In this document: in pieces, positions 42,050 to 54,000 of the stretch
How the letters are laid out: each line of letters starts with the position of its first letter
Position numbering within the stretch: position 1 is the stretch's first letter
DNA from: Zoroaster sp. YZ-2022
Lineage: Eukaryota > Echinodermata > Asteroidea > Forcipulatida > Zoroasteridae
Direction: 5' to 3'
NCBI GenBank assembly: GCA_029582265.1
Contig: CM055834.1
Span: 1,612,001 to 1,676,000 of the forward strand
DNA length: 64,000 bases
Translations under genes and position numbers: made by a program
The notes under the pieces: model-generated
What the model saw: only the letters and a program-made list of their open reading frames with translations
Databases searched by the model: none
What the model was told of the DNA's origin: nothing

Positions 42050-45000
42050 GTTTTGTATGGTGGATAGTAAGCTTGGGCGATAACACGATAATATCGAATA
42101 TCGCGATACCTGTTTTATTCGATTATGATATCGAGAACCTTTTAAGTTATCGGCATATCGGCAAATTGTGATTAAAAAAAATATACAGAGATTAAAAAAA
42201 AAAAAAATCGACATTGTGAGTCAAGTCAGAAATTCCATGGAAACAAAATTAGAAGTCTTTTCAGCCTTTGGAAGTGAGAAACAAAAGCGAACTACTTCAG
42301 AAGTACATACACGCTCTGCAAAAGAATTTGCGATTTATTGTGATGCTTGTAGAGGGGTACATACCTGTGGTTATCGGCTCTAAAGCAATCATGCATGAAT
42401 GTTAAAAATAATTGCGATATTATTGAAAATCACGATATATACTCATCAAACAAAGTTAAGGACCACTTTTTATTTTTAACATATTTTCTTTATAGCACAT
42501 ATTAAGGACCAGAAAATGCCTACATATGAATGTCCTGTATGACCTCCAAGACACAGTAATCGATTTCACATGTGGTTTGTTTAAATTGTTGCATAACTTC
42601 TTTCTAAACTTGTCACAACCTGAAATTGGGTGTTTTTGGTGTGTCAACTTTTTCACAATTTTCACAATTTTAGCCTGAATGTCTTGTCATCAATGTCAGT
42701 AGCGAGTATGGCCTCCCCCAGCTGCAATAACAGCCTGACACCGCTGTCTCATTGAGTTTATCAGACGATTAACATCCCTGACATCAATCGCATGCCATGC
42801 AGCCTCCAAGGCCACACCAAGCTGCTGCAACCCATTTGGCAGCACTTCAAGCGCTTCAATACTCCTCCCCATCATGTCCCAGACATGTTCTATCGGATTC
42901 AAGTCCGGGGATTTCGCTGGCCAGTCCATACGCTCAATTCCATGATCCGCCAGGTACTGTGTCACCACCCTTGCTGTGTGGGGACGGGCGTTGTCGTCGA
43001 TGAAAATGAAATTTTCCCCAGCGTTTTCTGCAAACGGAACCACAAAAGGTTCCACGATTTCATCTCTGTACCTCACACCTGTAATTGCTCCCCTTGGGAC
43101 CACGTAGAGACGAGTGCGGTGACCGTAGCTGATTCCGCCCCACACCATGATGCTGCCTCCACCATAGCGGTCATGTTCAGCGATACAGGCATCTGCAAAT
43201 CTCTCTCCCTGTTGTCTCCAGACTCTAACACGTCCATCATTGTGGTCCGCGCTGAATCTGCTCTCATCTGAGAACAGAACACGGCGCCATTGCTGTTGGG
43301 TCCATCCCACATGGTCACGAGCCCAGTTGAGACGGATTCTTCTGTGAGCAGGGGTTAATGGGATGCATTGCAGTGGCCTCCTGGCATGCATGTCGGCTCT
43401 GTGAAGTCGGTTACGGATGGTTTGATTCGAAACAGTCACCCCAGTTGCAGCAGCGAATTGGTGATTGAGTCTGCGAGCACTACTGAAGCGGTTGCGACGA
43501 CAAAGAGTCACTAAGTAGCGGTCATCCCTCGCAGTTGTTGCTGATGGGCGGCCAGTACGGGGTCTCTCTGAGTATCGCCCTGTCTCCCGGTGTCGTTGGT
43601 TAGCGCGACTAATGACACTGTGAGACACACCCATCATCTCAGCTACTCGTCGCTGGCTGAAGCCAGCGTCCAGCATCCCTATGGCTCGTGCAACCTCTAC
43701 TTCACTCAAGTGGCGTCTAGGCATCTCTCTTGTCAGAATACTGCCTGAGCTTGGTGGGAAATGCAAGGAAAAGCACTTGCATGGACTTCTGTACCACTTT
43801 ATGTGGTCAGCTGACACAACAAAAACACCCATTTTCAGGTTGTGACAAGTTTAGAAAGAAGTTATGCAACAATTGAAACAAACCACATGTGAAATTGATT
43901 ACTGTGTCTTGGAGGTCATACAGGACATTCATATGTAGGCATTTTCTGGTCCTTAATATGTGCTATAAAGAAAATATGTTAAAAATAAAAAGTGGTCCTT
44001 AACTTTGTTTGATGAGTGTATGTTTGCCGATATATCGTAGATGTAAAAAATTTATATCGCCCAAGCTTAGTGGATAAGATAAGATAATTAGGTTTATGGG
44101 CAACACCATGTGTAATAATCTTGTTTTGGAAGAAGTAATGTAGTTCTGAAGAGAACCTGTAGTGAATATAGTTCTCGATGTTTCAAACAGTGTGCTCTGA
44201 AGACGGAAAGTTTTTTTTTTTTTATATTCAAAGTAATGAAATGTCTTTGAAAACACATGAAAGCAAAATTCCTTTCACTCATACCCCTTCTTTCAATTTG
44301 GAAAACAGAGAAAGGTCCCAATGTGTTAATAAAATATCTCCCACCTAAAAATATAACAATATTTTTATGCTATCATTTATTGTATTTTGTTATTATTCCC
44401 TGTGTTTGGGCCGATTTGAGAGAGAAAAAAGAAGATTTAAATGTTTAATTGCTATATTTCTGGGGTAAACCCTTCTACTATAGCTGCACTTTAGTGGCCA
44501 AGTACACTCACTGGCCAAAAGTATTGCAACATGCTCAAAATAGCACTTTACAAGTAACAGGTGAGATGATCATTTAATCCGATTTCATCGATCGTGTATT
44601 ACATAATTTCCGAGCAAGAACAGTAAAAAAGAACATTGACTTCAAAACACAGGCACTTTCAAGAAGTCTTAAGTAGTGTAAATAAAATAAAATAAATTAT
44701 TGTAACACAGTTCTCCAAACTGAACTTTTGGGATGTTGCAATACTTATGGCCAGTGAGTGTACATGTAGCTATAGAGGTCAAAATCAGTCAACTGCCTGT
44801 TTTGACTGTTGACCCAAATGTGCACACAGGGGCATTTTTGACTGGTTTTTACTGTCATTTTGACCACCCTGAACAACACCGGACAATGCTTTTACCAGTC
44901 AAAAACGGTCGACTCATTTTGACCTGTAAATGTACTTACTACACGTAAGGTTTGACAGTGGTTGACTTTTAAGTGCACTTAATATACCTTGGCAAGTATA

Positions 45001-48000
45001 TCAACATTTTGACCCTTAAGGAAGCTATAAACTTTCATTTGAGACGTTGAACAAAAAAATCCATCAAGGATTAGTACCAGTAAAATAAAAACACAAATTA
45101 ATAAAATGCTGGCCCACTGTTTTAACCCTAACCTTTCCAAATCCTCCAAAATCCTCTTTGCTAAAGTGAAGGATTTTGAAGGATTAAGGTTACATGCTAC
45201 ATGCTCTTTGCTATTAAAGTGAAGGATTTTGGAGGATTGAGGTTATTAGGCATACTTGCTTTTCCATGGTACATGTACATCCATGTTTGTTGTAGTGATT
45301 GCAAGGTCAGTGCTTGGGTCAATGGACACTGTTTATTGCTCCATGCATGCAGGGAGGGTCCCTGGCCATGTACATGTATCACAGATTAGAAACACATGTG
45401 TGCATACATGTCATGTGCTTGCTTTACTACTGAAGGATTTTGGAGGATTCAGGTTATATGTAAGCAAATGGGCCTAGGGAGTTAGGAAGGATTCAGGTTA
45501 TATGTAAGCAAATGGGCCTAGGGAGTTAGGAAGGATTCAGGTTATGTGTAAGCAAATGGGCCTAGGGAGTTAGGAAGGATTCAGGTTATATGTAAGCAAA
45601 TGGGCCTAGGGAGTTAGGAAGGATTCAGGTTATGTGTAAGCAAATGGGCCTAGGGAGTTGGGAAGGATTCAGGTTATGTGTAAGCAAATGGGCCTAGGGA
45701 GTTAGGAAGGATTCAGGTTATGTGTAAGCAAATGGGCCTAGGGAGTTAGGAAGGATTCAGGTTATATGTAAGCAAATGGGCCTAGGGAGTTAGGAAGGAT
45801 TCAGGTTATGTGTAAGCAAATGGGCCTAGGGAGTTAGGAAGGATTCAGGTTATGTGTAAGCAAATGGGCCTAGGGAGTTAGGAAGGATTCAGGTTATGTG
45901 TAAGCAAATGGGCCTAGGGAGTTAGGAAGGATTCAGGTTATGTGTAAGCAAATGGGCCTAGGGAGTTAGGAAGGATTCAGGTTATATGTAAGCAAATGGG
46001 CCTAGGGAGTTAGGAAGGATTCAGGTTATATGTATGCAAATGGGCCTAGGGAGTTAGGGTTAATCCTGCAGTTTGCAAGTGACCACACAATTTATTTGAT
46101 GAAATAGCTGAGGACACGTGCAGTGTTCCTATTGACCAGCGCAGCTGTCAATCAGAATCAAGCGCATTTGAAATATTGCTTTTATTTACAGTTTCCCGAC
46201 AGTTTTTTGTTCATTTAGTAATGATATTATCTTTCAAAATCTTTTGCTTTTTAAATTCTATTTTTTGAAGCTCTTGAGCCAAACATGGGTGATATTTCTT
46301 TAACAAAATGAAATCTTTAACCCTAACCACCCCAAAATCCTCCAAGGGGCACTTTTTTGGAAAAGTTCAGGACTGTTGGAAACTGGTACTTTCACCTCTT
46401 CAAATTGGGCCAAAATTACTACCTGGCAAGAAGTACAGGCCATAAGTGCTGAATATGAAAGATCAACGAAAATACATGGTGCATTATGAAGACAAGGGCA
46501 TCTTTCCAAAAGTGCACTGATGGATTTTGGAGGATTCAGGAAGGTTCCTAGCCAGAATACCTAGGGGGGTTAGGGTTAAAGAATTTCTTTCAATGTTATC
46601 TTTTATTTTTATATTGTTATTATTAACCCTCCTACTTCTGGTACCTTTTTCATACAAGTTGATCCACCATTTGAAACCATTCGCTTTTGTGGTTTTGAAT
46701 GGTGAAATAACTGTGTATAGTATTGATTCCCCCAAATGGTTTTGAATGGTACATGTAGGTCAGCTAATACAAAACTTTATTTGGATCTTTCCAAATGGTA
46801 GTACAGCTAATACAAAACCTTGTTTGGATACTTCTAAGTGTTGAATCAATGGACCCTCTATGCATTTGAATGGATTTGAATGGTAGTAAAGCTTGCTACC
46901 AACACTGTTCAAATGGTATCACCATGTGTGTACAAAACCAATGGGCATTTTGGTAAGTGGAAATTTTGAATGGTTTCAAATGGTCAAACAGTAGGAGGGT
47001 TAATGAAATGAAATTTTAGAAGTAAGGTTTGCAGCAGCAACATGTTACAATCTCTCTTAAAGAGTTGTAGTAAATGTTGGTTCTGAGAAGATCCGGTGGT
47101 GAAATTTAACTCACAATAGCTGGATTTGATTTCTACCTATATATCCCTTTGAAAAAATATATATAAAATCTGGAAAAAAAAATCTTTATTTAGTGAAACT
47201 GTGCAGCACATGCTCCATTTTAACAAATATTGATGCACACAATGACAAATGATCGATAATTTCCATAGTAAAGTGTTTATTCAAATGAACCGTCTGCAGC
47301 TGATGACGTTAATGCACAGCTGGCACTATTTGTTACAACTCATTGTGAAATGACACAATCATTAGGATAGGAAACACTGCTTCAGTACATCAGTGGTGGA
47401 TGAAAGCAAGGAGAGCTACATGAACAATTGCAATTTGACGTGAAATCTATTGCCCTGGAGATGCCTGAAGCCCGTACCTCCTTGGCCAAAGTCGTCACTT
47501 CTGGCTGGTGGTAAACACACAAAAAAACACTGAAGATGGACTGGTTATCTAGGAAATGCAAGGATTCACACACGTGCATTACATGTTGAATTCACCGAAT
47601 TCAGCTAATTCGCTGAAAAGAAGCATCCCTGATGATTTGGGAGTAAGCATAGAGAAAGGAACAAGTGTCGGTCGTTTCTTGAGCAGCTTGTCTACTTAGA
47701 ATCTTAAAATAATGAAATAACTTTGCATTCCGAGTAATCTCACATATTGTTGATCCTGTACATTTGTTTGTTCAGATACCCGTATGTAAACTGTACAAAG
47801 CTAAGCTTTATCCAAAGTAAATCATGAACATGTACATGAAACAAGTGCATTACATGTACACACATATACATGCACAGTATCATTTGCTGTGCAGATAACA
47901 ATACCAGTATACCACTCCGATTAGCCATATATATTTTTTATTTTTATTTATTTTTATTACATTTTACACTGGCAATCAGATTACATCAATTAAATATAAA

Positions 48001-51000
48001 ACCAAACCCTAAAAAACTTCAAATACACAAAAATTCATTTTAAACAAAGCCAGTGAGTGGTAAGATAGAACAGGTGACCAGCACCTCTACAAGGCCATCC
48101 TACCACAAGAAACCCACTGAACATTATATACCTCTTTACACCCCCCAGCCCCGCCCCCGTTACACCACTGGAGCAAGTTAGGACGAAGCTGAAGCAAGTT
48201 AGGACGGAAAAGACAACATTAAAACCCTCCTATTATCAGTGTAGTTCTTTACAAAGTGGACCCATACTTCAAAATGTCTCAACTGGGACATATTGTGGTA
48301 CACACTTTCTTATCTAATGATTAATGGCATAGCCCAAGGCTCTTCAGAGAGATGAGGTAAACTGAAGCAGCCACCTGCTTTGTTTCATTGCAAGGCTAAC
48401 TTGAAATAAACCAGTGCAGTAACTTGTGGTATACACATACTGTGTGAAGGTCACAACACTTTGTTTTTGTCCCATACCCAGGGGCATTTTGGGGTATCCA
48501 TGTACCATTCTTGTGTACAGTATGCAATATTTTGAGGCATGCATACAAAAAGCATTGTGTACTAAGCAGTTTTTTTTTGCAGCATTTTGGAGACTGCATG
48601 TATACAAGGGCAACAAATTAAATACGCTTCCAGTCTGAAAATTCTTGTTATTCATTGAACCGAGCAAGCATTCAGGTATGGGTGGAGTATGAAAAGTGCA
48701 AACATAAAACTGTATGCTTTGTAGAACAGCAAACAGCACCATGCCTGATCTTTTGTCCCATTGTATAAACATGACCGTGGAAGACAGTGGAACTGTATGG
48801 AAGGTACGAAATAATGGAAAAGAAAAAGACATTGTGGAAAAGAAAACGACATTCTCCCGAGGACGATCAGAGCATACTGATCGAAACGTCGAGTTGTAAC
48901 CTCCAGTTCTTTTCAGAACTAATTACTACTCAATTGAGAATTTCACATGGTGTCACCACAATTAGTCTTACTTATCCTCTTCACCATGCAAAGCTACAAG
49001 TTTTACATTGTGCACACGTGTATCTGTCCAGTTGGTCAGTGCATGGTCAGAAGTACAATGTGCATGCCCGGAATTTCATTCTTGTAGGGGCAAGACCACT
49101 TTTCCTATAAAATAAAGGGTACTTCCATTTAACCCTCCAACACATGGAGGCCACTCCGATCCACTAAATTCTGTTCTTTAGCAACCTTCAGGACATACAA
49201 CTGTACATGTACAAGCCTGCTATCCTTTCCAAGTAATCTTACAAAATCAACTGTGTGACACCCAAGGCCACTGTAAATGTTTGAACATATTAGTATGGCC
49301 TACAATGTATCGATGGGAGACCACTTTACCCTGCAATCTCAGTGGTGTGACAGTGCACAGAAGGGTAACCATAGGAGGCCACTGGCAACAGCTAATGGCT
49401 TGGAGTGGCCTGATTGGGTTGTTTCAAAATTTGCACTGATTGTAGGAGGGTTAATAGAACATTAGAATGTCTATGGGAACATTTTTATGGGGCACCAAGG
49501 CCAAGATCAAGGCAGTGGGCTCTGTATAAATCCAGGCCTTCAATGAACAATTTCCCTTTTAACGCACCTAAAATTCACGGCTTGCTCATCAAAATTCAGC
49601 TACATGTATTTAAATAAGCAATACACGCACATGTTCACAAAAAAGTCTGTCAAAAAACGTTCGCTTTGCAAAATTTTTGGACAAAATCATTCCCTGCCAA
49701 TGTCGAACATCCAAGCAGTATAAATAAACATACACTGTACTGGAGTGCCATGGCCGAGCGGTTTAATGCATCGGATTTGTGTTCTGATGGCTGAGTCGTC
49801 AGAATGTGGGTTCGAATCCCAGCCACGACCATGGTGCTTGTGTCCTTGAGCAAGACACTTTACCATAATTGCTTCTCTCCACCCAGGGGTAAATGGGTAC
49901 CTGTGAGGGCAGAGTTGGTTGTTGTGTTTGATTAGCCCATATGTGCTGAAAAGGCAGCAATTGAGCTGTATACTCCCCAGGGAGCTGAGATGGTTTCAGG
50001 AATGATTTACATGTATGAGCATGATGAGCAGGGGTAATAATGTAATGCGCCTTGAGCACCAGTTTGGTGGATACGTGCGCCATATAAGTCCACATTATTA
50101 TTATTATTATTATTATTACTATGCACAATTTGTAATGGACAGTTCAAGTCAATGACAGTACAATGCTATGCCAATGAGCACATACTAAGTGTACAATGTT
50201 CATAGTGCGTCAAACCTAAATGTACATGTAACTCACTGAAACACGAACAGGTTGTATAATTTGGGGCTGTTAAACCAACAAACCTGTGAAACGTAACGTA
50301 GCTGATTATTGATTACTGAATTCAATCAAATTAGCTCAAAATCTGGCATTTACCACGTTGAAAACATTAGAAAAAGCACAAACACTGTGCTGCCATTTTG
50401 TTCGACTATCCGCAAACTTTACAAATGTGGGCCATGGTTAACCATTTAACTGACCAAAACTGCACTAAAACCAATATTTAAAAATAAATAAATAAATTTA
50501 AAAAAATTATGAAGAATGTGCCGCCTATTTACTTGTTTTAGACTTTCTTTTTTGCTGTATTGGTTATTAACCCTACTACCATCAGTGCAATTTTTGAAAC
50601 AACCCATTCAGGCCACTCCAAGCTGTTGCAGTTGTTGCCAGTGGCCTCCTATGGTTACCCTTCTGTGCACTGTCACACCACTGAGATTGCAGGGTCAAGT
50701 GGTCTCCCATTGATACATTGCGGGCCAATATGTTCAAACAACCAGCTGTAAACATGACCATGTATTTTGACTGTAAACACACCTACACAAAACCACTAAA
50801 GACTGTGGTTTGTAATGGCCTTCAGTGTGTGTTGAGTATGTATCGGAGATGGCCTTATTTACAGTGGGTGGCACTGGGTTGATTTTTGTAAGAATACTTG
50901 GAAAGGACAGCAGTGGCTTGTATGCTTTAACCTTAACTCCCTAGCCTTAATTACCAGGTACCTTCCTCAATCCTTCATAATCCTCCGAAATGTGTTTGTG

Positions 51001-54000
51001 CATGAATCTCACTGCCTCAATCTTTCATAATCCTACAACTTGAGTTTATGCATGAAGCTCACTGCCTCAATCCTTCATAATCCTCCACTATCAAATGCAC
51101 GACCCTCCTCAATCCTCCATAATCCTCCAATTGGTGATTTTCGAACGTGCCTCATTCCTCCAAAATCCTCCAAATCCTCCGGAGGATACAAGATTATGTT
51201 TCTGTCAATCCTTGTCAATCCTTCACAATCCTCCATAATCCTCCATAATCCTCCACATTCATCCAAAGTAAATTTCCATTATGCCCTCAATCCTCCACAA
51301 TCCGCCAGGATCTCTTTGAACCATGCTTCCTCAATCCTCCACAATCCTCCACTATCAAATGCACGACCCTCCTCAATCCTCCATAATCCTCCAATTGGTG
51401 ATTTTCGAACGTGCCTCATTCCTCCAAAATCCTCCAAATGATTATAGAGGATTTAGGAGGGTTAGGGTTAAAGGTTGGTGAAGAACATATTGGAAATTTA
51501 TTGGAAATTTAGTGGATAGTTGTGGCCTCCATGTGAAGTAGGGTTAAACAATCATTGCGGGAAGTTTATTTTTGATTGAAAATGTATACGACATAAAACA
51601 CAATAAAGGGGGCCACTTTACATCCGTCACGTTAGCAGTTTTTCCAATGGTTGTTATTTATTTTTAAGTACCTGAAACCGACCAAAAAGTGTTTCAACAT
51701 GTGAATGGACATGCAGGCTTATACTAGAACTAATTTGAGTTGATTTATTTTATTTTGTAATTTTGTAATTTATTTTTTTACCCTCAAATTTCCATAAAAA
51801 TTGGACGGAAAAAGTTACCTCACTTTTCCGTCCATTTGTTGATGGAAATTTTAGGGTAATTAAAAAAATAACAGTAATAATCAACTCAAATTATCTTTAG
51901 GATAAGCATGTATGTCTATTCAAATGTTGAAATTCTTTTTGGGTGGTTTCAGATATAAAAAAAAAAAATTACAACCATTAGAAAAACTGCTAACGTGACG
52001 GTAGGAAAGTGGCCCCCTTTATTGTGTTTTATGTCATACACATTTGCGGACGACCTACATGTAGTTTGTGTGGCCGTCAGGTTAACAGGTTAACCGAATT
52101 TGAAAGTTTCGGTTAAACGGTTAGCGAACTAACCGGTAACTCCCACATGGGCCACATGACTACTATGCTAATAAGGCTTACGAAGGTTACTGATTGCTAC
52201 ATGTGAAATGATCTGTGGCACGCTCAGCAAATTGTTTAGTTTGAATGCAAAAGTACATGTATGCAATTGTACATGTATTTGTACAGTAGTTATGGGCAGT
52301 ACTTGTAGTAAACGCTCAGTAACCCTCCTATGCCCAGGCTGAAATTTGGCCCAGTCAGCACGGCACTCACAGACAGTCACTTGAGTATTTTTGGGTGCAT
52401 TTCAAATTGGTAGGTCAAACCACAGAGTCACACACAGCTGTGTATGAGTGCACTGCACAAAGTCAATGGGTTGGGAGTTAAATTTTGAGTGTCTTTGGGT
52501 TTGACCTCCTATCACACAGCCACATGTATTGGAAGTATTTGAGTGCACTGCACAAAGTCAATGGGTTAAGAGAGACATACAAATTTTGAGTGTCTTTGAG
52601 TGTTAAACCTATAGGAGGGTTAATTTGGTTGGAAATTGTAAAGTTGGCATGATTTAATTGGATGTTCAGGATATGTACTTGTGAGAACATTATTGCATAT
52701 CATAAAAAACACAAAAAGGATATGCCTAAATGTAGAAATTCAAGTAAAATACTGTTTTTTAATACTGTTTTTGCCTTGCATTTAGTGCTATTTTTAGACC
52801 TGTACAAATACAATACGTAATTCCGTTACTGTCCTGACGTAATTCCGTTACCATGATTGAAGGTAATTTTATTTCAATAAAGGAATAATATTTCAAATTT
52901 TATTTTGCATTGTAGTTATTAACCCTACTAAAGTCTATATACTACAAATAACACCCCTTTTGGAAATTACTAAACTTCACAGAGATTTATTAATTTATGC
53001 AAGACCTGAAAACTGCTTGTCCTTTCACCGTAATTCCAATGAATCTGTTGGATCTTGGCTCCCATTTCATACACAGATTAGTTGTCTAGTATAAAACATA
53101 TTTTCTAGGTGACGGGCAAATGTTGGCTGGGTCATGAATGGGCGTCATTCCGTTACCGGAGAATTGCCCAGGGGCATTTTTGACTGGTTTTGACTGTCAT
53201 TTTAACCACCCTGAACAATACCAGACAATGCTTTTACCAGTCAAAAACGGTCGACTCATTTTGACCTGTAAATGTCAATGTTTGACAATGTTGGACTTTT
53301 AAGCACACTAGATATACCTTGGCAAGTATATTGACATTTTGACTGATTTTGACCCTTGTAGTAGTAGGAGGGTTATTGTGGGTTTGACCACGGTTTGACC
53401 ATAATGCTTAATTTGTTTTCAGAAATCAGCTGAGAATTCCTCCATTTGCATAGTTTCCGGGGGGAAAAAATCAATTCTTTTCTTAATTATAAAAATGTTG
53501 TTTATAATTTAACTGATTTCTTTAAAAAAATAATTTTGCTATAATACGTAAAAGACGTCAAATTTCTGACCTTTCTCCTCCATTGACTTTGTGCACAAAC
53601 GTGTGCGTATGTTTACAACTTTTTTCCAAACCCCAACTCCCATAATTCAATGTGTGCACAATTCCGATAAGGCTTATATTGACAGATTTGTGTATGGTAT
53701 TTTTGTACAGCGGCTGAATAGGGATTGCAATTTGCATTGACTGTTTGACATCACTACCGTTAATTTTGGCAAAAAAGGTCAACTTCGTAAACGACACAGA
53801 CTAATGCAGGGGTAGAATGTCGTATCCAACCGCCACTTTTTCTCATTCAATATAACCAATAATGTAATCTTACCTACCCATTAAAGTGGAGAACATATGG
53901 ATGATGGACATTCAAATTATTCCAGGATATTTATTTCATGAAAAATCAGGAATTTTTGGTATACGATGACTTCCTCAGTCATGTCAGTCTGATCTTGTCA

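Larger units (their letters stand above)
42068..44069. mobile_element. hAT-like element interrupted by a Tc1 transposon
   Basis: Inverted ends TAAGCTTGGGCGATA (42068-42082 and 44055-44069), flanked by GTGGATAG / GTGGATAA (7 of 8 bases), an 8-bp duplication as in hAT. Interior has GATATCG-rich stretches on both sides of the Tc1 copy. Removing the Tc1 element leaves about 420 bp, so non-autonomous. Confidence 0.75.
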
